This document shows, piece by piece, positions 53,396-61,231 of a stretch of 64,000 bases of DNA. The notes under the pieces are model-generated. The model saw only the letters and a program-made list of their open reading frames with translations, had not been told where the DNA came from and did no database searches. The stretch lies in assembly GCA_031553835.1 (NCBI GenBank), contig JAVBKX010000014.1, positions 1 through 64,000 of the forward strand, read 5' to 3'. This DNA comes from JAVBKX01 sp031553835 (GTDB lineage Bacteria > Bacteroidota > Bacteroidia > Bacteroidales > Azobacteroidaceae). The position numbers were made by a program, and so were the translations under genes. Every line of letters begins with the position of its first letter. Position 1 is the first letter of the stretch.

Positions 53396-55219
53396 ATGTG
53401 GTTCAAAGAAGCATGGTATTATGCCCGTCTGTTTTTTCTGAAATTCAGGGAAAAGATGATGTATGCCGCCAATCTTATTTTATTTTTGGTGAGTGTAGCA
53501 TCGTTGTTCCTTATCATATTGAACATCGGGTATGATTTAAATCATACGGTTCAAAAAAATTCCATTGTCATTGCCATATCTTTCTTATGTGTTTTTTTTA
53601 TAGGAGCGACTCTGCGGTTTGCCATACACATAAAAGAAGCCTGTAAGGAAAAATTATTCATCGTTGACCTGATTGCTTATGTTATACTCTTGGTTGAGCT
53701 TTATGCCTTTGTATTTTTTCCGGAAAAGACAAGAGACCAGACTTCCATTCTGCGTTTTTCCCACAGTCCCTACCTGATATTTTCATTGTTGGGAATATTG
53801 TCCCTGATTCAGATTTCCAAATCCATTTTCAAAACATTAAGCAGTAAACTGAATTGGGCATTATTATTTATCTCCAGTTTTGCTTTTTTGATTTTACTGG
53901 GTACTATTTTATTAAGCATGCCTCATGCCTACCGTGGAGATTTAAGTTTTACCGATGCCTTGTTCACAGCAACATCAAGCGTTTGTGTTACAGGACTATG
54001 CACAATCGACATCCCATCAACATTTACAATCACCGGGCAATTAATCATTTTGTTTTTAATACAAGTAGGAGGCATTGGTGTCATGACATTTACCAGCTTT
54101 TTTGCCTTGTCATTTATGGGGCAATCGAGTTTCAGCGGTTCAATATTGTTGAGGGATTTTCTGAACGAAGACAATTTAGGAAATATCTTCAAAGTATTGG
54201 TCAGCATTCTTGTCGTAACCTTATTGATTGAAGCGTTAGGCGCCTACTGGATTTTACAGAGTATTCAGGATTCGCCGGAATACAATTTAAAATTCAAAAT
54301 TTTCATTGCCATATTTCATTCTGTTTCTGCTTTTTGCAATGCCGGGATTTCCATTGTACCCGACAATTTGGCGAACCCTCTTTTTGTCCATAACTATTCG
54401 GCACAATATAGCGTTGCTTTGCTGATTATTTTCGGAGGATTGGGTTTTCCCATTGTATTGAATTACATGAAATTACTCCGGCATTTTGTGGTCAACATTT
54501 TCCATATTATCATTGGAAAACAAAAGCATTATGTTCACCAAACACAAATTATCAACGTGCACGCCCGGATTACAATGGTGACAACAGGCATTTTACTGGT
54601 TGCCGGTACTATTTTTTTCTTTTCGGCCGAATACAACCACGCATTCAAACATTTAGATTTTTCAGGGAAATTAGCGGGAGCATTCTTGAGTGCAGTAACT
54701 CCCAGAACAGCCGGATTTTCGATTATTGATATGGATCACTATTCATTGTCAACTCTTTTTTTTACATTAATACTCATGATGATCGGAGCCGGTTCGATGT
54801 CCACCGGCGGAGGAATGAAAGCCAGTACTGTTGCTATCGGATTCCTGGCAACTATTAATGCAGCCCGGGGAAAACAGCAGTTGGAAATCGAAGGAAGAGA
54901 AATCGAAGGCAATTCCGTGCAAAAGGCTTTTGGCGTCATCTGCCTGTATTTGACCTGGATGTGTATTGCTGTCGGGCTACTGACTTTTACAGAACAAGGA
55001 ATTCCTGTTTTCACCCTGATGTTTGAAGCCGTTTCCGCATTAAGCACGGTTGGACTCAGTCTGAATTTTTCGCCCCACCTGAGCGATGCCGGCAAATACA
55101 TCATTATTTCCTGTATGTTTATAGGAAGAATAGGAGCATTGACATTCCTGAGCGGTTTGTTGAAACGATACGAAGAAAAACAATATCAATATCCGAAAAC
55201 GGGAGTGATTATTGGATGA
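53396..55219 (+). CDS. trkH: TrkH/KtrB-family potassium uptake channel subunit
   Basis: 607 aa inner-membrane protein. Four selectivity-filter loops are seen: SSVCVTGLC (about 195), FCNAGIS (about 316), TPRTAGFS (about 438) and ALSTVGLS (about 551), each with the key Gly. About 150 residues precede the first M1-P-M2 repeat and add roughly four extra membrane helices, longer than classic TrkH (about 480). Works with the TrkA-type protein encoded 78 bases downstream. ATP or NAD control comes from that partner. Confidence 0.94.
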   Translation: MWFKEAWYYARLFFLKFREKMMYAANLILFLVSVASLFLIILNIGYDLNHTVQKNSIVIAISFLCVFFIGATLRFAIHIKEACKEKLFIVDLIAYVILLVELYAFVFFPEKTRDQTSILRFSHSPYLIFSLLGILSLIQISKSIFKTLSSKLNWALLFISSFAFLILLGTILLSMPHAYRGDLSFTDALFTATSSVCVTGLCTIDIPSTFTITGQLIILFLIQVGGIGVMTFTSFFALSFMGQSSFSGSILLRDFLNEDNLGNIFKVLVSILVVTLLIEALGAYWILQSIQDSPEYNLKFKIFIAIFHSVSAFCNAGISIVPDNLANPLFVHNYSAQYSVALLIIFGGLGFPIVLNYMKLLRHFVVNIFHIIIGKQKHYVHQTQIINVHARITMVTTGILLVAGTIFFFSAEYNHAFKHLDFSGKLAGAFLSAVTPRTAGFSIIDMDHYSLSTLFFTLILMMIGAGSMSTGGGMKASTVAIGFLATINAARGKQQLEIEGREIEGNSVQKAFGVICLYLTWMCIAVGLLTFTEQGIPVFTLMFEAVSALSTVGLSLNFSPHLSDAGKYIIISCMFIGRIGALTFLSGLLKRYEEKQYQYPKTGVIIG

Positions 55220-55229
55220 AATGAAGGAA

Positions 55230-55263
55230 ATGAAAGAATGAAGAAAATGAAAGAATGAAGAAA
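55230..55263 (+). repeat. two perfect 17-bp tandem repeats between trkH and trkA
   Basis: ATGAAAGAATGAAGAAA occurs twice in tandem, preceded by a partial unit. Purine-only apart from T, non-coding, in the 78-base gap. Probably copy-number variable; it may affect spacing or translation of the downstream gene. Confidence 0.6.
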
Positions 55264-55297
55264 ATGAAGTAAAATGTTTTAGTGTCAAAAATTATTT

Positions 55298-55987
55298 ATG
55301 ATGAAATACATTATTATTGGGCTGGGAAAATTAGGGAAAGCAATGGCGGAAAGTTTCACGCAAGCAGGAAACGAAGTAATTGGAGTTGATGCCAATATGC
55401 ATGAAGTTGATGCTGTAAAGCAGCTTATAGCAACAGCCATTTGCATGGATACCAAAGATATGAATGCATTAAACACGCTGCCGTTGAAAGAAGCAGATGC
55501 TGTGTTCGTAACTTATGGCGAAGATTTTGGATTATCGGTACAAACGGCGGCCATTATCAAACAATTGGGAACCAACAAATTGATTGTCAGAGCTATTTCT
55601 CCTTTGCATGAAACTGTTTTGACCGCTATTGGTGTTTCCGAAATTCTTTCTCCCGAAAAAAATTATGCAAACAAATATGCAGCCGGATTGTTATTGGGCA
55701 AAAAACTCGACCATTGGTACAAAATTACTCCTACCCATCATGTGGTGCAAATACACATCCCGGAAGCTTTGGTGGGAAGAATGATCAATGATGTTGATTT
55801 TGAATCTGATTTTAACCTGAAATTAATAGGTACGCTCCGCCTGGAAGATAAGAAAAATATTTTCGGCATAACGGAACAAAAATGGGACTTATTAGATCCG
55901 ACAGAAGAGGACTCAGTGTTCCAGGAAGGCGATTTACTTATTGTTTTCGGGAAAAGCGAAAATTACAGCAAGTTGGCCGATCTGTAG
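55298..55987 (+). CDS. trkA: TrkA/KtrA-type RCK potassium regulatory protein
   Basis: 229 aa, cytosolic gating ring of the channel. Rossmann RCK_N domain with YIIIGLGKLGKAMAESFTQA and VIGVDANMHEVDAVK (about 1-130), then an RCK_C domain ending EGDLLIVFGKSENYSKLADL. Single RCK unit, as in KtrA, not the double one of E. coli TrkA. The frame starts ATGATG, so Met1 or Met2 may be used. Convergent with rlmH. Confidence 0.93.
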   Translation: MMKYIIIGLGKLGKAMAESFTQAGNEVIGVDANMHEVDAVKQLIATAICMDTKDMNALNTLPLKEADAVFVTYGEDFGLSVQTAAIIKQLGTNKLIVRAISPLHETVLTAIGVSEILSPEKNYANKYAAGLLLGKKLDHWYKITPTHHVVQIHIPEALVGRMINDVDFESDFNLKLIGTLRLEDKKNIFGITEQKWDLLDPTEEDSVFQEGDLLIVFGKSENYSKLADL

Positions 55988-56016
55988 CAGGCCAATACAG
56001 GGTGTTTCGTAATTTA

Positions 56017-56490
56017 TCATTCGTGATGATAAGGCTCATGATTTAAAATCGTCATCGCCCGGTAAAGTTGTTCCACAAAGATCAACCGGATCAGTTGGTG
56101 TGAAAAAGTCATTTTCGATAATGATATTTTGTCGTGTGCCGTTTCATATATTTTAGGAGAAAATCCATAAGGACCGCCAATCACAAAAACCAATCTTTTG
56201 GAAATTACATGCATCTTTTTTTCCAAAAATGCTGCGAATTGTACCGACGACATTTCTTTTCCTTTTTCATCCAGCAACACAATATAATCGCCCGGCTGAA
56301 AATATTTTAACAACAATTCTCCCTCCTTTTCTTTTTGTTGTTCGAAAGATAGATTTTTAGTATTTTTCAACTCAGGAATCGTTTCCGTTTCAAACGAAAG
56401 ATAATGTTTCAACCGGCCGGAAAATTCATCAAAACCCTGTTGTACAAAATTTTGAACAGTTTTTCCAACAACAATCAGTTGTATTTTCAT
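56017..56490 (-). CDS. rlmH: 23S rRNA pseudouridine-1915 N3-methyltransferase
   Basis: 157 aa SPOUT methyltransferase. Knot motifs YIVLLDEKGKEMSSVQFAAF, LVFVIGGPYGFSP and SLSKMTFSHQLIRLIFVEQL, then YRAMTILNHEPYHHE, the conserved RlmH C-terminus. Normal length. Its own promoter likely includes TACTTTTG (56517-56524, minus strand). Confidence 0.97.
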   Translation of the reverse strand: MKIQLIVVGKTVQNFVQQGFDEFSGRLKHYLSFETETIPELKNTKNLSFEQQKEKEGELLLKYFQPGDYIVLLDEKGKEMSSVQFAAFLEKKMHVISKRLVFVIGGPYGFSPKIYETAHDKISLSKMTFSHQLIRLIFVEQLYRAMTILNHEPYHHE

Positions 56491-56516
56491 CTAAAATATA
56501 GTTTTGTTTAACACTG

Positions 56517-56545
56517 CAAAAGTAAAAATTTTTAATGTATATTTG
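56517..56545. promoter_or_regulatory. divergent -7 boxes for rlmH and glgB
   Basis: Minus strand TACTTTTG (56517-56524) for rlmH; plus strand TATATTTG (56538-56545) for the branching enzyme. Both fit TAnnTTTG. The plus-strand transcript would begin a few bases before the palindromic repeat at 56559, putting that hairpin in the glgB leader. Confidence 0.5.
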
Positions 56546-56558
56546 CAATTCAATCAAA

Positions 56559-56650
56559 TAGAACACGGATGACACGGAACACACGAACTTTCACAGATTT
56601 TTTTAATAAACAGTGAAAATCTGTGTATTCCGTGTTATCTGTGTTCTATC
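56559..56650. repeat. dispersed imperfect palindrome, copy 4, in the glgB leader
   Basis: ATAGAACACGGATGACACGG on the left; the right end is the reverse complement of GATAGAACACAGATAACACG. The inner arms TTTCACAGATTTTT and AAAATCTGTG also pair. It ends 15 bases before the glgB start codon and lies downstream of the -7 box, so the mRNA leader should form a long hairpin close to the ribosome binding region. Confidence 0.75.
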
Positions 56651-56665
56651 AAAAAGACATCAATT

Positions 56666-58672
56666 ATGAAAACATTGAATCTGATTAAGAATGATCCATG
56701 GTTAGCTCCGTACGAACCGGCAATTAAAGGTCGTTATGATTATTTTTTTAATAAAGAACGGCAATTAACGCAAAACGGCAAAATGAGTCTGAGTGATTTT
56801 GCATCCGGCTATTTATACTATGGATTGCACAAATCAAAGGAGGGGTGGATCTTCCGGGAGTGGGCGCCCAATGCGACCGCGATTTACTTAATCGGCTCGT
56901 TCAATGATTGGCAGCAACAAGAAGCATACCGGTTGACGCGTACCGAACACGGCAATTGGGAAATTTCCCTGCCGGAAAATGCATTGCATCATCTCGATTA
57001 TTATAAACTATTGATTCATTGGAATGGTGGCAGCGGAGAACGCATTCCGGCCTGGTGCCGAAGAGTAGTTCAGGATAATCAAACCCATATTTTCAGCGCA
57101 CAGATTTGGAATCCGGAGAAACCATACCATTTTAAAACCAAAAAATTCAAACCCAATACCGCTCCTTTATTGATCTACGAATGTCATATCGGTATGGCTA
57201 CCGAAGAAGAACGGGTGGGAAGTTACAAAGAATTTAAAGACAATATCCTGCCACGCATCGTGAATGACGGCTATAATGCCATACAAATCATGGCAATACA
57301 GGAACATCCTTATTACGGTTCGTTCGGATACCATGTTTCCAGTTTTTTTGCAGCCAGTTCCCGTTTCGGGACTCCCGACGAATTGAAGGAACTGATCGAT
57401 ACCGCCCATTCCATGGGATTGGCCGTTATCATGGACATTGTACATTCTCATGCGGTCAAAAACGAGATGGAAGGATTGGGACATTTTGACGGTTCTTACA
57501 ACCAATATTTCCATGGCAATCACCGCCGCGAACATCCGGCTTGGGATTCCCTGTGTTTTGACTACGGTAAAAATGAAGTACTTCATTTTTTATTATCCAA
57601 TTGTAAGTTTTGGCTTGAAGAATATAAATTTGACGGCTTCCGTTTCGATGGCGTCACTTCCATGTTGTATTACAGTCACGGCCTCGGTGAAGGCTTTTCC
57701 AATTACGGAGATTATTACAACGGCAATCAGGATGTGGATGCGGTCGCTTTTCTAACCTTAGCCAACCGGTTGATCCATGAAGTAAATCAGGATGCCATTA
57801 CCATTGCCGAAGAAGTAAGCGGTATGCCCGGATTAGCTGCCAGAATTGAAGATGGCGGATATGGATTTGATTACCGGATGGCAATGAATATTCCCGATTT
57901 TTGGATCAAAACGCTGAAAGAGAAAAAAGATCAGGATTGGCATCCGTCTGCAATCTGGTGGGAAACTACCAACCGCAGAAGTGATGAAAAAACAATCAGT
58001 TATGCAGAAAGCCATGATCAGGCATTAGTCGGCGACAAAACGATTATTTTTTGGCTGATCGATGCCGATATGTATTGGCACATGAGTGTACACGACCAGA
58101 ATATGACCGTTGACAGAGGCATTGCACTGCACAAAATGATCCGGTTAGTGACGGCTTCCACTATCAATGGCGGCTATCTTAATTTTATGGGAAATGAATA
58201 CGGTCACCCCGAATGGATTGATTTTCCGCGCGAAGGCAACGGCTGGTCGTACAAATATGCCCGCAGGCAATGGGGTTTGGCCGACAATAAGGAGTTGAAG
58301 TACCATTTTCTGAATGATTTTGACAAAGCCATGATTAAGCTAATCAAGAATGTCAAAAATTTCCAGTCGGCTCCTGTTATTAAATTGTGGGACAATGATG
58401 GAGACCAGGTATTGGCATTCCAACGCCAGGATCTTGTCTTTGTATTCAATTTCAATCCGGTTAAATCATTTACAGGATACGGTATTTTGACGGAATCGGG
58501 CGAATATCAAGTTATATTGAATTCTGATGCAAAAGAATTTGGAGGATTTGGCCTGATGGATGATTCGATCAGTCATACGACTCATCATGATCCGCTTTAT
58601 GCAAAAGAAAAAAAGGAATGGTTGAAACTGTATCTGCCGGCAAGAACAGCAATTGTATTGAAAAAACAGTGA
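56666..58672 (+). CDS. glgB: 1,4-alpha-glucan branching enzyme, eukaryote-like GH13_8
   Basis: 668 aa. Makes alpha-1,6 branches in glycogen. CBM48 module (WIFREWAPNATAIYLIGSFN, about 60-155), then the GH13 barrel with QIMAIQEHPYYGSFGYHVSS, VIMDIVHSHAVKN, nucleophile Asp in FDGFRFDGVTSMLYYSHG (about 328), acid Glu in TIAEEVSGMP (about 382), and Asp in YAESHDQALVGDK (about 450). The DGVTSMLYYSHG stretch is typical of eukaryotic and Bacteroidota branching enzymes rather than E. coli GlgB. No other glycogen gene is adjacent. Confidence 0.95.
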   Translation: MKTLNLIKNDPWLAPYEPAIKGRYDYFFNKERQLTQNGKMSLSDFASGYLYYGLHKSKEGWIFREWAPNATAIYLIGSFNDWQQQEAYRLTRTEHGNWEISLPENALHHLDYYKLLIHWNGGSGERIPAWCRRVVQDNQTHIFSAQIWNPEKPYHFKTKKFKPNTAPLLIYECHIGMATEEERVGSYKEFKDNILPRIVNDGYNAIQIMAIQEHPYYGSFGYHVSSFFAASSRFGTPDELKELIDTAHSMGLAVIMDIVHSHAVKNEMEGLGHFDGSYNQYFHGNHRREHPAWDSLCFDYGKNEVLHFLLSNCKFWLEEYKFDGFRFDGVTSMLYYSHGLGEGFSNYGDYYNGNQDVDAVAFLTLANRLIHEVNQDAITIAEEVSGMPGLAARIEDGGYGFDYRMAMNIPDFWIKTLKEKKDQDWHPSAIWWETTNRRSDEKTISYAESHDQALVGDKTIIFWLIDADMYWHMSVHDQNMTVDRGIALHKMIRLVTASTINGGYLNFMGNEYGHPEWIDFPREGNGWSYKYARRQWGLADNKELKYHFLNDFDKAMIKLIKNVKNFQSAPVIKLWDNDGDQVLAFQRQDLVFVFNFNPVKSFTGYGILTESGEYQVILNSDAKEFGGFGLMDDSISHTTHHDPLYAKEKKEWLKLYLPARTAIVLKKQ

Positions 58673-58689
58673 TATTTACAATCATTTTT

Positions 58690-58965
58690 TCATCCGAATA
58701 AATCAGAATGCGTTCCCGTTTCTTCAAAAATAATTTGGGAATTTGCTTCATCATAATAGTATATAAACAACCAATCAGGACGTATCTGACACTCCCAATG
58801 ATTCATAAATTCGCCTTGTAATTTATGAGGCCGGTATTTCAACGGTAGAGGAGAACCTTCTATTAAGAGAATTGCAACTTCTTTAAATAAGTCAATATTA
58901 TATCCTCTTTTAATACATCGGTTTAGGCTTTTTTCAAATTATTTGGTATAAATGGGCTGCAGCAT
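58690..58965 (-). pseudogene. YafQ-type mRNA interferase toxin, nonsense-disrupted
   Basis: Read by hand. ATG at 58965, five bases after the antitoxin stop, gives MLQPIYTK, then TAA at 58939-58941 (codon 9), then the frame is open: FEKSLNRCIKRGYNIDLFKE, KYRPHKLQG, HWECQIRPDW, TGTHSDLFG and stop at 58690. Total 91 codons, the YafQ length. The site is a Lys/Gln position in related toxins, so CAA to TAA fits. In addition, the catalytic His expected in the ...His-x-x-PDW motif is Gln here (CQIRPDW). The other His residues (RPHKL, GTHSD) are kept. So the toxin looks doubly disabled. Convergent with glgB, 17-base gap. Confidence 0.8.
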
Positions 58966-58970
58966 AAAGT

Positions 58971-59192
58971 CTATATTCCTAATTTATTAAACATGTCATC
59001 TGCATCTTTACATGGGATCAAATCTTTTTTCTGTTCCGTTTTTTTCAATGTTTTTGCAACATTTTTTTTCACTTTTTCCATAGAATTTTCTTTTTTGTCA
59101 TTGTCAACAATATTCACATAAGGGAGCGTCCTGACAAATTCAAGAAATTGCCGGGCATCCGAACTATCGTCTTTCACAATTAAAGTTGTCAT
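58971..59192 (-). CDS. antitoxin of the YafQ-type pair
   Basis: 73 aa. Starts MTTLIVKDDSSDARQFLEFV, a form common in antitoxins of Bacteroidota RelE/YafQ-type modules; the rest is Lys-rich (MEKVKKNVAKTLKKTEQKKD) and ends DMFNKLGI. It probably binds and neutralises the toxin and represses its own promoter. The partner toxin immediately downstream is broken, so the antitoxin may now be free of selection or may counter a related toxin elsewhere. Confidence 0.75.
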   Translation of the reverse strand: MTTLIVKDDSSDARQFLEFVRTLPYVNIVDNDKKENSMEKVKKNVAKTLKKTEQKKDLIPCKDADDMFNKLGI

Positions 59193-59236
59193 ATTTTTTC
59201 CATAAAAAACATTACCACAAGGTTACGCATTTTTCT

Positions 59237-60475
59237 TCAAGATTCAATAATTTCTTTTATCATTGCCAACGCCGCCACAGTGGAGCGTGTAATATTTTTA
59301 TCCCGCAATTTTCCAAATAAAAATTGACGGCTGATGACCTTGTTTTTTGTTGCGACGGCTATACAGACCGTTCCAACCGGCTTGGTTTCCGTTCCTCCGT
59401 CGGGACCGGCAATGCCGCTGGTTGCCACGGCAATATCGGTATCCAGTAGTTGTAACACACCTTTAGCCATTTGTTCTGCTACCGGTAAGGATACCACGCC
59501 ATAGTTGGCAATGTCATCCGAAGACACCTGGAGTAATTGTTCCTTTACCGCATTATCATAAGCAACCACACTTCCTTTATAATAGGCCGAACTTCCGGCA
59601 ACAGAAGTAATCAGATGGGCTATCTTTCCTCCGGTGCAACTTTCTGCAGTAGCCAATGTCATAGCATGAGTTTTCAATAAATTTCCGATGAATACTTCTA
59701 ATGAAATGTCTTCGTCAGTAAGAATGGCTTTCCCTAAAATGGCATGAAGTTTTGCTGCATTTTCATTCATCATCCGCTCTACAACAACATCTTCTTGTTG
59801 TTCGGCGCTCAATCGAAGTTTTACCAATCCGACAGACGGCAAATAAGCCAGGCGAATGAAAGGAGGCAAGGCGCTCTCCCACTCTTCTAATTTGATTGCC
59901 AAGACCGATTCGGGATAACCATATACCAGAAAATGTCTATGCAACAATGGTTTAGCATGCGATTCCTTTTTCAATCTCGGTAAAATTTCGTGCTGCATAG
60001 CCCATTGCATTTCTGCCGGTACACCCGGCATCGACACCACTATTTTGCCTTTTTGTTGAAACCATGTAATCGGCGCTGTGCCTGCCTGGTTCTGAATGAC
60101 AATAGCATTTTCGGGAACATACGCCTGCGAGCGGTTCAATTCGTTCATACTCAAATTAGAGCGGGACAAAATCATTTCCACATGAGCATATACTTCATCG
60201 TTGAAAACCAACCGGGTATTAAAATATTCCACAAGAGTCTGCAATGTTTTATCATCTTTAGTCGGTCCCAATCCTCCGGTAAGCAACACGATATCCACCC
60301 GCTGCAATGCCTGATGCAAAGCATTTTTCATACATCCGGGAATATCAGGAACAGAAGTAATCTGCGTTACGGAAAAACCGCCTGCATTCAATTGTTGCGC
60401 CATCCAGGCCGAATTGGTATCCACAATTTGGCCAATCAAAATTTCATCGCCAATGGTAATTATTTCAACATTCAT
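59237..60475 (-). CDS. cinA: CinA-family protein (nicotinamide-nucleotide amidase type)
   Basis: 412 aa. N-terminal molybdopterin-binding-like domain (EIITIGDEILIGQIVDTNSA, LLTGGLGPTKDDKT, PVVSMPGVP-type loop at about 150) and C-terminal PncC domain (LATAESCTGGKIAHLITSVA, GSSAYYKGSVVAYDNAVKEQ, VATSGIAGPDGGTETKPVG). Salvages NMN or removes pyridine by-products; also called competence/damage-inducible. Single gene between the TA module and the OB-fold gene. Confidence 0.96.
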   Translation of the reverse strand: MNVEIITIGDEILIGQIVDTNSAWMAQQLNAGGFSVTQITSVPDIPGCMKNALHQALQRVDIVLLTGGLGPTKDDKTLQTLVEYFNTRLVFNDEVYAHVEMILSRSNLSMNELNRSQAYVPENAIVIQNQAGTAPITWFQQKGKIVVSMPGVPAEMQWAMQHEILPRLKKESHAKPLLHRHFLVYGYPESVLAIKLEEWESALPPFIRLAYLPSVGLVKLRLSAEQQEDVVVERMMNENAAKLHAILGKAILTDEDISLEVFIGNLLKTHAMTLATAESCTGGKIAHLITSVAGSSAYYKGSVVAYDNAVKEQLLQVSSDDIANYGVVSLPVAEQMAKGVLQLLDTDIAVATSGIAGPDGGTETKPVGTVCIAVATKNKVISRQFLFGKLRDKNITRSTVAALAMIKEIIES

Positions 60476-60580
60476 AGAATTACTTTCTATCTTTCATTTG
60501 TTGACTGCAAAGATAAAACAAAAGCGCACAACTAAATGATCCAAACGATCGGATTGGAACAATCTCAAACATCGTCTGAT

Positions 60581-60994
60581 CTATCTGTCAACAAATAAAC
60601 AATCAATGATGATCACATCGTCTAAAAAACCCGTGCAATGTCCTTTCAACGTAACCGTATCCCCTATTCGAACCGGCATATTATGACGTAAAGTGGCTCT
60701 CACTCCCGGTATAATTTTTTTCCCCGACAAGGTAAGTATATGTTTTCCGGCTTTATTCTCTTCGATATTTTTCACCACGCCATTAATTTTCAACATTTTA
60801 TCAAAAAAAAGAATATTGGCGGCCTCTTTATCTTCTTCATATTCTCCGGTAAGCGCTTCGGCAGAAATAATAATCAGTTCTTCTCGCTGTATATTCCGGT
60901 GCGGTTTGTAAAAAACATACAGCAGGATCATCGACAGCGAAAAGAACGCGATTATTACGGCATACAGGAGAATTTTATCAATGTTCTGTTTCAT
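60581..60994 (-). CDS. membrane-anchored OB-fold protein (tRNA_anti-like)
   Basis: The ATG at 60994 gives MKQNIDKILLYAVIIAFFSL..., one N-terminal membrane helix, then Lys/Glu-rich region and an OB-like domain with LKINGVVKNIEENKAGKHIL, PVRIGDTVTLKGHCTGFLDD and a terminal VIIIDCLFVDR. 137 aa. Resembles the tRNA_anti-like/OB-fold family of Bacteroidota. Role unknown. Its start overlaps the small cupredoxin-like ORF by 17 bases. Confidence 0.7.
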   Translation of the reverse strand: MKQNIDKILLYAVIIAFFSLSMILLYVFYKPHRNIQREELIIISAEALTGEYEEDKEAANILFFDKMLKINGVVKNIEENKAGKHILTLSGKKIIPGVRATLRHNMPVRIGDTVTLKGHCTGFLDDVIIIDCLFVDR

Positions 60995-61133
60995 AGCGGG
61001 TTGTAACAACAATTTTGCCTTTCATACCCATTGCTGCATGAAATTTACAAACAAAATAAATAGTGCCGACATCTGAAGCCTGAACCACATAAGTATATGC
61101 CCCTTCCGCGTAATCAAATGTATTTGTTTTCAT
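60978..61133 (-). pseudogene. cupredoxin C-terminal stub (51 aa)
   Basis: Read by hand. MKTNTFDYAEGAYTYVVQAS, then GTIYFVCKFHAAMGMKGKIV. The Cys-x-x-His-x-x-Met pattern and flanking strands match the copper-binding loop of amicyanin/plastocyanin-like proteins, but the N-terminal half with the other His ligand is missing; the frame upstream hits a stop two codons before the ATG. No signal peptide. It overlaps the OB-fold gene start. Either a truncated relic or a very small domain; function is unlikely without the missing part. Confidence 0.5.
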
Positions 61134-61231
61134 ACCTTATCGTTTTTTATTGAAAACTGTTTAACCTCCAATTACTTTACCGTTTAGCGGTATAATAAAA
61201 CAAAAAAACGATCCGATAGGTTCACTTATTT

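Noticed and set aside
58569..58754. 61-aa minus-strand frame overlapping the end of glgB
   Set aside because: It is an off-frame reading of the YafQ toxin region and the glgB end; the toxin frame has clear homology.
61134..61231. N-terminal half of the cupredoxin upstream of the stub
   Set aside because: The frame before the ATG has a stop two codons upstream and no cupredoxin-like strands or His ligand in any frame.
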